A DNA stretch of 64,000 nucleotides. Origin: Davidsoniella eucalypti (taxonomy: Eukaryota; Ascomycota; Sordariomycetes; Microascales; Ceratocystidaceae). The notes below the pieces were generated by a model, which saw nothing but the letters and a program-made list of their open reading frames with translations, was not told where the DNA came from and ran no database searches. The stretch is taken from NCBI GenBank assembly GCA_004009845.1, contig RMBW01000071.1, forward strand, positions 1-64,000, in the 5' to 3' direction. The stretch's first letter is position 1. Each line of letters begins with the position of its first letter. Below are positions 21,967 to 32,690 of the stretch, one piece after another. The position numbers and the translations under genes are program-made.

Positions 21967-24512
21967 CATTAAGCGATGGATCCTGGCTCCAGGGTTGACT
22001 AAACGTCTTTGTAGCCTCTTTACGCGTGCGAGAGTGAAACATGCTCGCCATATTATTTGTCTTCCTGGACTGATATAATTCCTCAAATACTATATCACAA
22101 ACAATTGTTATACCTCACCGCACGCCTACAGAGTATTAGACGTTTGAGATACTCTCTCCTCTTTTCCTCCTCTCATTGCTATCTCGCGGCAAACCAAACT
22201 ATCTACATCATAGAGAGTGTTGGATTGGGGGACAATCTGGCCATGGTGACCTCTATCTTTGTTCATCACGGAGACGCCGTATATTTCTACGGGGCTTTTA
22301 AGACGTGAATTCTTGAAGCCTCTACCCAGATTGGAGCTACAGAATCTTTCCCTTGCGCTATTTGGCTTTACATGTACTTGCGTACATACCATGTTCTCAG
22401 TCTTCTATTTCTTTCTATCACGACGCACCATTCACGACACGAAGTTATCTTTTATTTCTCCTCCTTGGCCAGCAGCCGTAAGAAGAGCCAGGAATAGGTC
22501 TCGCACATGTTTTCACGTATCTTTTTACCCTGCACACCTCCACAGGCTTTTCTCTTTTGAAAGTCTATGCTGTTATGTCTATTTCTGGAATCAATACCCT
22601 CATTTGATGATGAGCTTTCTTCAAATTCTTTCTTACAAACATCTATTGGGCGCACGTGGCGAATGTCTTATTTTTTCCGGTTCTTCTCTTTTCTCGTTTT
22701 GCTTTTATCTTCACGTCCTGGGTTTTTCTTCTCCGTTGGCCTTTTGTTCGGTTCGCATTTTCTTTTATTTGGTTCGACATTTTTTCTTAGTATTCTTGCT
22801 TTTTTGTTTTCTGGTGTTCTTTTGCCTTTATTTTTCCTCATTTCTGACGACCTATCATAACGAGAGTCTAACTGTGGTACTTTATGTACACAGGGGCGAC
22901 CTTTTATGCCTCTGGATACATTTGAGACATATACACGCAACTCCTCTAAACTTTTTGTTCTTCGTATCCCGGCCATTGTTGTAACTACGTCTTTCATGAC
23001 TAGTTATCCGTACTTGAGCAGATTTATTTGCTTGATTATGGGTCGGAATACCCCCCTTTTTTATATCATTCTTTTTTTTATCTTATCATGAAGACATCAT
23101 TCGCGATGGCAAGATTATGTGTATGGTATATACGAAAACTATGCCTATGCTCACAGAGCTTATATATCTTCATGTGCTTCTCGTCTCTGCCCACTGTCTC
23201 TAGATGCTACATTTACACTGTATACCCTGGCGCAGACTATAGAAAGTACCCGATAGTCAGTCCTACACTATGCTCTCGTTTTGGCAAGACTATATTGTAT
23301 ATATTGTAATCTTTTTCTTTTACATACATTTACATGTTCTGATTAAAAAGCCATTTGCTATCGTTTCTTGTTACTACTAGCCGGGCTGAGATGGCACTCT
23401 TTTTTTTCTATCTCTTCTTCCATCAAAATTTACCTTTCAATCTTCTCTAAATTTCAACAAATCAATTTTTTTTAAAAATATTCACCATTATTAACGACGA
23501 CTTTCTACCAATATCTTACACAACTCACGCCTAACAACAAAAAATTATATAAAAACAAAGATAGATGTACAAAATGCGCCGTTGATCAGATGGTGGAAGA
23601 AGCCATGTGAACACGCCACATATATCCCCCACTAGAAAATCATACTATCTTTCGTTGTGTAATTTTTTTTCATAGGAAAATGATGGAATTTTAGTATCGA
23701 GTAGAGAATAAAGGAATTAAGGAGGGGAAATTTGTTGTATATCATTCGCCACCTTAAGGTTTATACTATAAATGCTCTCTCTGTCTATCTCGGTTGTTAT
23801 TACACTTCCGTCCTCAATTTTTTTTTCTCTTTTCATGGACAAGATTTAAGGGGATTAAAGGAAAGCCAAGAAACCTGTCATAATGTTTCTTACCTTGCTT
23901 ATTTTTTTCTTTCTTTTTTCTTTAATTTTTTCTCCAAGTCCAATCAAGAGGAAACAAGAAGAGAAAAAGCAACCCCCAATTTTCACATCGATTGGTTTTT
24001 TTTTCTGACGGGCTGATAATATAAACAAACTCACTGCTTCTCCTTCCTATCGGTCTCAACGTGAATATGAATATAAAAAATGTACATTTGAATTTCACTT
24101 ATATATCTGACATTTCCTTGGTATTCTATATTTAATTCAATACGAAGAAAGATAAGTAAATAAATGAACAACCAAAAAAAAAACATATGTATTCTTGACA
24201 TTTTTTTTGTATTCAAATACAAATGTAAGAAATATAAGGTAAGGAAATAAAATGAGACCAAAGTGATATGCGAGACATAAATCATAAAAAAATATGAAAG
24301 AAACAAGAAAACGCCAAGCCAGTCGTACGCCCAATGAAGAAATAAACAAGAATCATAGAAAGAAGATAGATAAGATCTTGTACACAAGAGAATAGCAGTT
24401 ATAAGCACTTTGGCTTTCTTTCTCTCTTTAGTCAAAACATATTCAACTTTGACAAGGTAGAAAACATAGGAAACAATGATATTATAAGAGAGAATCAAGA
24501 TGGCAAGACTTT
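21967..24512. other. Region between convergent helix-turn-helix and Snf1 genes
   Basis: 2.5 kb of AT- and pyrimidine-rich sequence. Two long open stretches (22259-22984 on plus, 24031-24498 on minus) are composed of Phe, Leu, Tyr and Ser from biased composition, have no family motif, and are not called genes. T-rich tracts occur at 22660-22850, 23400-23480 and 23880-24010. Confidence 0.6.
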
Positions 24513-26922
24513 TTAATCAGCCTCTGCCAACTGCATGATAAGTCGAGCCGCCATGTCCAAGAAGGGGAACGGTGAAGTCACGTCCTTTTGGTCTAGCATG
24601 AAGTGATCGTGAGTCTCGTAACCAGCACACTTAAAGTCTACGAGATACACTCCACGATCCATTTCGTAGATTTGAATCTCGAGGAACATGGCAACCGTTT
24701 CGAAGACTCTGCCGTCAGAGTCACGGCGGATCTTGCTCGGTGCTGGATCAGGCTGCGATGGCTTGCGGAGTGCTATTTGGAAAAAGAGTTAGTAACTTGT
24801 GGAATGTCTTGTTCTTATGAGGTGTCTCCTTACCGTCAGTTTCCCAGCGAACCTTGATATTCCAAGGATCTGCAGGAAGCTTATACCGTTTCGTTGGGTC
24901 ATATTGACCCTTCTGCGATTGGCCATCGTCCACTTCACGGTAACTTGGTGGCGCATCCTCTTCGCCCTCCATTGGCTCCCAGTTCTCATCTGGAATGTAC
25001 GCAGCGCCGAGTTTTGCCAGCGCCTTGTGAATACACAGAAGCGCTTCCCACGGCGCATTGCGAGATCTTATACCAAACTGCCAGCGCACCGGCTTGACCT
25101 TTTTGGGCGGGTTGACAGGCGTGAATCCTTGGGGTCGCTGGTTGGCATCGTCTATGCGTACCGTGCTGCGTGAATGGGGCTTAAGGCGACGAGCTGTCTC
25201 TTCCTTGTCGGCATCTGTGCGGGAACCAGAGGGGTCGTCGACTATGACAGCGGGCGCTACGGCTTCGACGTAGTCAGACTTCTCACGGTCTACGTATGCC
25301 TTATGGTAGGCAGGAATACTGCTAGGAAGGATGCCAACTTTGCTAACGTACGACCGAGGTCCGGTAGTCGATGACTGCACAGATCGAATTGATGGAGTGG
25401 AGGGACTTGGAATGGTGGGCTGTACAATAGCAGGTGGTGGAAGAGGAGAGGTAGAAGTAGATGGCGGTTGAGCTTGTGCTTCAGACTCTCCAGACAAGGC
25501 GGCAATAGCAGCGGCTTCCTCTGTTGTAGATTTGTATTAGTAGTTGAAAGGCAACTGTAGGAATCTTGAATAAAGGCCACTTACGGTTTTCCATGAGCTT
25601 GTTTTCTCTCACAATTAAATAGGCGTCCTTAATCGCAGAGGGTTCGTCGGCCAGCAAAGCCTCTTCGACATCCTTGCGGCCATAACCCATAGTCTTACTG
25701 ATGCGGTCAGTGACCTCGTTATACAGGTCTTTCTGGGCTTGATTAAGGCCACCGCTAGTACTAGGCTTGCGGATAGCCTTTGTTGGGTCAATGCCGGTGT
25801 GGAAGAACTCCTCTATAGGGAGTTGGAGGTAAGGGTCAAGGTCCTTCATGAACCACGGATCTTGGCGGATTTCCTCGATAGTAGCACGCTGGACCGGGTT
25901 GACGACCAGCATTCTCTTGATGAGGTGCGCAGCGCCCGACGGCATCCATTGGGGAACGCTATATGCGCCACGAGTGATTTTGGCAAATAGACTAGGGATG
26001 TGATCATCGTCGAATGGCAAGCGGCCGACAAGCATGACGTAAAGGATGACGCCACAACTCCAAACGTCGACTTCGGGACCAGCATAGAGCTTACCGCTGA
26101 TGACTTCAGGGGCAGCATAGTTGGGAGAACCGCAACTTGTCTTGAGGAAGTTTCCATCCGTCATGATATTACTGAGGCCGAAGTCGGCAATCTTGACATC
26201 TAAGTCATTATCAAGGAGTAGGTTTTCGGGCTTGAGATCTCTGTGCACAATCTTGTGGCGATGGCAGTATTCTACAGCGCATATCATCTGCTGGAAGAAA
26301 CGGCGGGCTACAGATTCCTTCATGCGGCCATGCTGCACGATATAGTCGAACAACTCGCCACCGGCATACTCAAGGACCATGATAATCTCAGCATCGGTCT
26401 TGATGACGGTGTATCTAATTGGCAAGAGAGAAATTAGTTGGTTATCTATGACTAGTATCAAATATAGACGGCTGCTCACAGTTTGATGATGTGGCGATGA
26501 CGCAGAAGCTGGAGGTACTCGATTTCGCGTTCGACACGGCCAGCCATGTCACGGCTAATGAGCTTTTTGCGTGGGATGATCTTGAGGGCTACTTTCTGGC
26601 CAGTACTGTTATGTATGGCGAGTTTGACCTTGCCGAACGAGCCCTCGCCCAGGGTCTTGACGATCTTGTAGGCGCCGATTCGTTGCTCAACGATGGCGCC
26701 GGGGTCGTGGATATTGGGGGTTGGGGCGCCGGGAAGACGAGAATGGGCGGCACCGTTTGACGGAGCCGATGTGGAAGTAACGCCGGCCTGAGCAGATACA
26801 TTTGCATCGAGATTGCGCTTGGAGTTGCGACGGGACGGAGAGAGCGAGATGGTCAACTCTTCGTCCTCGAAGCCGCCATGGGCAGCGGCTCCCTTGGCGT
26901 CTGGTGGAGCAAGATGCTGCAT
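24513..26922 (-). CDS. snf1: Carbon catabolite-derepressing protein kinase Snf1 (AMPK alpha)
   Basis: Four exons, 26922-26480, 26414-25585, 25520-24834 and 24772-24513, give 739 residues with consistent phases. The Ser/Thr kinase domain spans about 83-340: LGEGSFGKVKLA loop, catalytic Lys in VALKII, HRDLKPENLLLD, DFGLSN, and activation segment LKTSCGSPNYAAPE, whose Thr is the LKB1-type phosphosite. The autoinhibitory/UBA-like segment follows (DLYNEVTDRISKTMGYGRKDVEEAL), then a Pro/Ser-rich linker. The regulatory C-terminus binds beta and gamma subunits: RWQFGIRSRN, WNIKVRWE, FLEIQIYEMDRGVYLVDFK and a final MAARLIMQLAEAD. Snf1 turns on use of alternative carbon sources when glucose is low and acts in cytosol and nucleus. 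The last intron (24833-24773) has a TTACTAAC branch site. Confidence 0.97.
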
Positions 26923-28743
26923 GTGAGCGACAAATGGGCGACTGGCGATATTAGGGGGGGTAGAAGAAGTGGTCGAGAGCAGGCCACAAGGCGAGCTTGT
27001 AGTGGTATCAAGGTCGAGGTGGTAGTATCGTCAAGCTAAAGATGGATTGGAGTTGGTACCCGAACAGTAGATGGAGGCCGTGGTCAGCAGGAAGCTACAG
27101 AGTTGGAGATTGGTAGAGAGTGAGACGACAGGAAATAATATGGTGGGTGGCAGCGTCTAATATACCAGCAGCTAAACATTGGTTGGACAAAGTTGATGAG
27201 ACGAGGGCCGAGAAGTTGATATGCTGATGGATGCTAAATAAACAAGAGACTCAAAGATGAGAGGTTCGCCAACTAACTTCGAGTCGATCTCGTAGGCGAG
27301 CCAGGCTAGAACTAAAAATGATGGGCTTGTACTCCTAAGCTAAGCCGCCAGAAACGCCGCTAAAGGGTCGCCAGCACAGCGGTCACAAAAGAAAAGAAAA
27401 AGAAAAAACCAACTAGCTTAGTGTAGTGTATAGTGGCTTTTAGTGCCTCTGTGGTCAAAGGAGGGGTGGCACCACGTATGCACACTGCTCTGAGCACGGT
27501 GCTTTTAGCCCCAAGCATCCCCGCTAAGAAGCCTAAGTCCCGTCGCGGGGTGCTGAACAGGACAGAAAAAGACAGTGCGAGCTAGGTATGGTGTGGGGTT
27601 CATCTCCCCGCCTTTATTTTATTCTACTGGCTGCCAAGATTAGATTCCAGCAAAACAAGGTGTATTGGCCTGTAATTCTTATGTATTCCCTGGCGATCGG
27701 GCAGCTTTGACTGCCGATTCTCTGCTGATTTTCTCCCAAGTCATACTATGTAGATATATAGCTAAGGCTGAGCCTGTGACCCCCCAGACTCACTGCATCA
27801 CAATGGAATCGAGCTCGACGCCTGTCTTCGATGTTCGCGTTCAATGACGTAGAACGCGGACTAGCAGCGACTCCAGGGCTTCATAGTCGGCGACTCAAAC
27901 TCCGACATGCCTGTCTCTCGTCTTGCGCCTGGCTTCTTATGTCAGCGGGCGCCGACTTTGGGCGACGTGGCCTAGGGATATCGAAGGGAGTAATTGTGCT
28001 TGGACACATTGCCTCTGATACTCTACTGTTTATTGAAGTATTGAATTTTTTTGGCATGACGTATACCACCTCCTCAACTCGCCTCTATCTGTATGCTGCC
28101 TGTATCTTGTCCGCATGCAAAAAGGCAGAAGAGCCAACATTGGATCTGCTTAAGCGTCAGATCGTTCCATAAACGTATGGCAGAGCGCGGCATTCGGCTG
28201 CTTAGAACAGCGTCCAGTGTCTTGTCGCTGTCAATGTCAGCCAACATTAGCTGGGTCATGCCAGCCCAGGCCACCAGTTAGCCGTCCGTTTATATGCATA
28301 CATGGTCTGACAAATAGTAGCTATACAAATATACTGAACATCTTCGTCCCAGCGAAACCCTAACCACATCCCACATCGCCGGATCTGGCCATCGGATTCC
28401 GCCGTAGCACATGATAGTGTAATCTAGATGTACACTATTTATACACTGTAACCAGAACATTGGCTTTACTACTCGCCAAGTTCGTTCACTTGCACATGAC
28501 AATGCTTCAGTCTCCTGTACGGCAGATTCACCAAAGCTACAATGTTAAGCTTAAACGTCGTAAGCCTTGGTACACATAGAAACTATGTGCCGGGAATATA
28601 TGTATTTGTTCCAACAAGCTACACGGGGTCTCCTGTTTCATGGTGCAGCAGTCGTAATTCTGCCACTAAGAGGCGGCTCGCAAGTGGCTTGTGTTTCGTG
28701 GCGTATGGTTACATGTCTAGCTGGGGGAGCCTTGCATTGAGAC
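26923..28743. other. Snf1 promoter/leader and intergenic region
   Basis: No gene could be supported. An open stretch of 113 codons (27831-28172, plus) has no recognisable motif. The region up to about 27400 probably contains the Snf1 leader and promoter. A telobox-like AAACCCTAA lies at about 28354. Confidence 0.55.
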
Positions 28744-29560
28744 TCACCAACCCTTTTCCTCGGCCTGGAGGCGCTCTACAAGTTTCTGCATGATGTATGA
28801 GCCGAGACCCAGGCTGAGACGAAGTATACCAGATCAGTACTTAAGACTTCGCATATAGGGAGGATATGACACTTACATTCCCTCGTTGGTGATGATACGG
28901 TATGTATTGTTCGGTTCAACACGGCCGATGATCTGGCCGCGACTGTCGACTTCCGCACTTCCCAGGATATCCTCGGGCGATGCGATACGCCCGAAACTAG
29001 GCGGGTTTCTAGTATCATTGAGGTGGATATGGCCGCCAAAAGCCCGAGTGGTGGCTGCGTCGGCAGCTTCCTTGTTCTGGCGTCTGCTAATACCACGATG
29101 TCTAGCCTGTTGCATGGCTGTAACCATTGTAGTACCTCCGGGGCCCGAGAACGCCAGTGCTTGAGCTTGTAGAGAGTCATCATCATGGCCGTGTTCCACA
29201 AGTACCTCGTTCAATATCTTGCGAAACACTTTGTTCTCTGTGAACGAACGAGTTGTAGGTGGCAACTCGCTCGTAGTGCCGATGGCCAGATCCAGATTGG
29301 GGGGCTCGGTTTCAAGCAGGCTTAAGACATGGCTGCCAGGAACTGGAAAATCTTGGTATACATTCTAACATGCGGCGTTAGTAACTATTGTTCAAAAGTA
29401 TGTACCATTTGCTCTGCTAGTAACAAGCTTGGTCGATGCCAAAGGTAGAGTTTACAATATATTTGTTAGAGGGCAGTGTTGAAACATGGCGGAAGCACCT
29501 CTGAGAAAAAGCAGGCAGTCTCTGAGCCAAGCTATACCGACTAACAAGAAGAGAAGCCAT
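28744..29560 (-). CDS. Conserved fungal protein of unknown function, probably mitochondrial
   Basis: Three exons, 29560-29456, 29364-28877 and 28813-28744, give 220 residues. The first 35 residues (MASLLVSRYSLAQRL and onward, basic and Ser-rich) look like a mitochondrial presequence. The mature part has blocks that I recognise from unnamed fungal proteins: VPGSHVLSLLETEPPNLDLAIGT, RSFTENKVFRKILNEVLVEH, HIHLNDTRNPPSFGRIASPE, DILGSAEVDSRG and YRIITNEGI. The last exon is amphipathic (LGLGSYIMQKLVERLQAEEKGW). Each intron has GTAAAC/GTAAGT donors and fitting phases. The function is not known to me. It is transcribed divergently from the DNA polymerase epsilon subunit gene over 344 bases. Confidence 0.75.
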
Positions 29561-29904
29561 ATTTGCCTCTATAAGTCTTGAATTGAAACGGAAATCTGAC
29601 TTACAATTCGAGCTCTCCAAATAGCTTCATCCTTGCTTCTTTGTACATATCAAGATAGTGTGGCATGTCAGCCACACCTTGCTTTCAGTGTGGCGCTAGT
29701 ACTACGACGCGTTAAGCGCGTATAGTTTAATTGAAAGTCACGGCCCTTGTGGGACGACAACCCTTGATAGGGTGCAAGCAAGCTATTGATCACTAGAATT
29801 AAACAATAAGTCAATTGTTACGAGTTTGATGCCATCGTAGCAATAGCCGGCTTCCTATCTCTTAGCTCTTGAATCTTTGCCGAAGCCGCCCAATCACAGC
29901 AGCC
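29561..29904. promoter_or_regulatory. Divergent promoter with an MluI cell-cycle box
   Basis: 344 bases between the starts of a mitochondrial-protein gene and the Dpb2 gene. ACGCGT, the palindromic MCB motif bound by MBF, lies at 29707-29712, followed by a half-matching GCGCGT at 29716-29721, about 195 bases before the Dpb2 start. GTGTGGC/GCCACAC forms a 7-bp inverted repeat at 29658-29677, with a third GTGTGGC at 29688. Confidence 0.6.
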
Positions 29905-32375
29905 ATGCGCAACTTTCTTGCTGGAAAGGCCCTAGGAACGCCATCGAAGAACCAGCTGCCATCGTCCTCGATTCCCTCCTCGTCACCCGCCTTTGCGACT
30001 CCCGCGCATTCTCTACGGCCCTATAACGCCGCCTTAGCCGCTGCGCCACCATCCTCGCCCACTCCCGCCAAACAAGCCATTCTACCCATCGTCCTAGCGC
30101 CAGCAACACTCCGGCCACTCGCCTTCCGCACATTCACCAAGAAACACAGCCTTACATTGACGTCTTCTGCTCTACAGGAGCTTGCCACCTTCATCGGACG
30201 CCATTGCGGCTCAGGATGGCGAGAGGAGGGCTTGGCGGAAAAGGTGCTCGAGGAAATTGCCCGTAGCTGGAAGAATTGCAATGGCGGTGTCATCGTCGAG
30301 GGCACAAGCAAGGAGCTCAAGGAGATCCTTAAGACGCTGGAGGGTAACATGAGCGGCGGCCGTATCTTGCAGGGACGAAAGAGCTTGTTGCGGGCAGACA
30401 GCCTTACTATAGACTCTTCGGTATCTGATGGCGATGTCATGATGACCAGATCGGGCATAACAGTCCCCCAAATTGTCAGAGTAGACAGCACCTTAGCATC
30501 ACAAGAAGACCTGACGGAACAAGAAGAGGCGGCGTTGAACGATACCCGCAAATGGTTCAAGGTTGTTGGCGCCTTTGACCAACCACGAATGATCTATAAT
30601 GTTGGCAAAAAGCACTTTGAAAGGTGAGTGACTTCTCTACGCCGCCCTTTTTGGCATGTGATATGCATATATTAACAACCGTCTCTTCTTGTAGAATCAC
30701 AACCAAACCTTCAATTCTACCTAGCGCCGCCAGCAAAACGTCCGCCTTCCGTCACCGATATCACGTCGTCCACCAGCGTCTTCTCCGCAACGAGGCTTTC
30801 CAAACATCGGCCGTGGCTGCTGCCCGCGCCGGCCCCAAGGGCTCCATGGCCAGCGGTACTGGACAAAAACTTACTCCGATTGCCAATCTGCTGGGTCGCC
30901 ACGGTTCTCACCACATGCTCCTAGGCCTTATCGTAGTTCTGCCTGCTGGTGGCGTTGGCCTAAGTGACCTGACCGGTACCATCATGCTGGATCTCACACA
31001 GACGGTATCTGTGCCCGAGGACTCAGCCTGGTTCACTCCCGGCATGCTCGCTCTAGTCGACGGCATCTACGAAGAAGAGGAGGAAGTCAGCAGCTCCACC
31101 GGCTTGATCGGCTCACGAGGTGTCGGTGGTTTTATCGGCGGTCGCTTCCAGGCCTTCTTTATCGGCCAGCCACCATGCGAGAAGCGCGCCGTCACACTAG
31201 GAATCAGTGGCCCCGAAGGCGATGCTGATCACACCATCGGCGGCGGCTTTGGCTGGACAGATTTCCTCGGCCAAGGCAGCGAGCGTGGTGTCGGGCCCAA
31301 GATGCGGCGCGTCGAAGAGCGCCTTATACGGCGTATGGATGCAGCCGAGGCCCGTATACGTAACAAGATTGTCGTTCTCGGCGAAGTCAACCTCAACAAG
31401 CCGCGCACCTTGGAAGCTGTACGCAAGATCCTCGCGTTCTATACCAGCGAGACTGCTATAGCGTATCCGCTGGCCTTCGTCTTCACCGGCAGTTTCACCG
31501 ACGGGCCCATCATGGCGCGCGGCGGAAGTGGCGGCAGTGTAGAATACAAAGAATACTTTGATGCTCTGGCCGCCGCCATCGGCGAGTTTCCCGAGCTGAT
31601 GCAGAACAGTAGCTTCGTTTTTGTACCCGGCGACAACGATGCCTGGATCTCTTCTGTAACTGCGGGAGCTTCTGCGCCGCTTCCAAGAAAACCTGTGCCG
31701 GAGATGTTCACATCGCGTTTGCGCCGCATGTTTGCCAGTGCACGTAACGCAGCTAGTATCAAAGCGCCACCAGAGGTCATCTGGACGACTAATCCCAGCA
31801 GACTGGCCCTATTCGGTCCTCGTCACGAAATCGTCCTTTTTAGAGACGACGTCTCCGCTCGCCTTAGACGTCAAGCTATCCGCTTGAAGGTAGATAGAGA
31901 TGCTCTAGAAGAAGAGCCGGGTCCAAGCACTACTGAAGAGCCGGGCGATGATGAGATCCCCGATCTGGAAGATCTTATGGAGGTTGAAGCCCAACAGCCA
32001 GCTCCCGAGTCTGAAGTCCAAAATGGCAATGGCCAGGCTGAAGATGCACCACCTGCGCCGACTCAAGAAAGTATTGATAACGGCATCAAGTCATCTCGCA
32101 AATTAGTCAAGACGCTGCTCGACCAAAGTCACCTATCACCATTCCGACCCGAAGTACGACCCGTCCATTGGGATCACTCGTCGGCATTACACTTGTATCC
32201 ACTCCCATCCTCTATATTTCTCGTCGATAGCACGAGTAATCCATTTGCAGTCACGTATGAAGGCTGCCACGTCCTTAATCCAGGAACTCTCCTGGTCCCG
32301 GGGCGCAAGGGACAGGCTCGTTGGGCTGAGTATGAAGTTGGGCGGGTAGGAAAGTTCAAGGACTGTACATTCTAG
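29905..32375 (+). CDS. dpb2: DNA polymerase epsilon subunit B
   Basis: Second subunit of the leading-strand replicative polymerase. Two exons, 29905-30623 and 30695-32375 (phase 2), give 799 residues. The N-terminal region (LRPLAFRTFTKKHSLTLTSSAL to KVLEEIARSW) is the small helical domain of the B subunit. The segment KWFKVVGAFDQPRMIYNVGKKHFER opens the OB-fold part. The calcineurin-like phosphoesterase domain, catalytically dead in this family, includes IVVLGEVNL (about 467), FVFTGSFTD and FVFVPGDNDAW (about 547), and NPSRLALFG. An acidic, low-complexity insert (EEPGPSTTEEPGDDEIPDLED) lies near 650-700. It ends with the conserved SPF...VRPVHWDHSSALHLYPLP and YEGCHVLNPG. In-frame codons before 29905 lack an ATG, so this start is chosen. 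Confidence 0.95.
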
Positions 32376-32690
32376 AGACTTCCCACCATCATGGCACTAC
32401 TATCGAACAGTACGGCGTTAATAATGAAGGTATGTATGTACAATGTGAAGGTAATAATAACCAAGTTAAAGAATATAGACCAATACCATGAACTCGGGCC
32501 ATGAGCCGTATTAGAAAGAAAAACACGATAGATTATTAAAGAGAATATTTATAAAAATGCGTAAATGACTATATTTCTATGCAAACAGACTATCATGAGA
32601 TGGCGTGATATAAAACAAAAAAAAACGAAAAGAAAAGAAAACAAAAAAGGAAATCAGACGAGGGATAACGCGAATACGCCATCATTCACA
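32376..32690. other. Region between convergent Dpb2 and Bre4-like genes
   Basis: 315 bases shared by two convergent 3' ends, with AT-rich sequence and an A-rich tract at 32610-32660. Nothing else seen. Confidence 0.6.

Noticed and set aside
22259..22984. Open stretch of 241 codons 3' of the helix-turn-helix gene
   Set aside because: Composition is pyrimidine-driven (Phe, Leu, Ser), there is no domain or family motif, and the region fits a 3' untranslated and intergenic sequence.
24031..24498. Open stretch of 155 codons on the minus strand next to Snf1
   Set aside because: Phe/Tyr/Leu/Ile-rich reading of AT-rich DNA with no motif; it lies in the Snf1 3' region.
27831..28172. Open stretch of 113 codons between Snf1 and the mitochondrial-protein gene
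   Set aside because: No recognisable family, no splice partners, no supporting start context.
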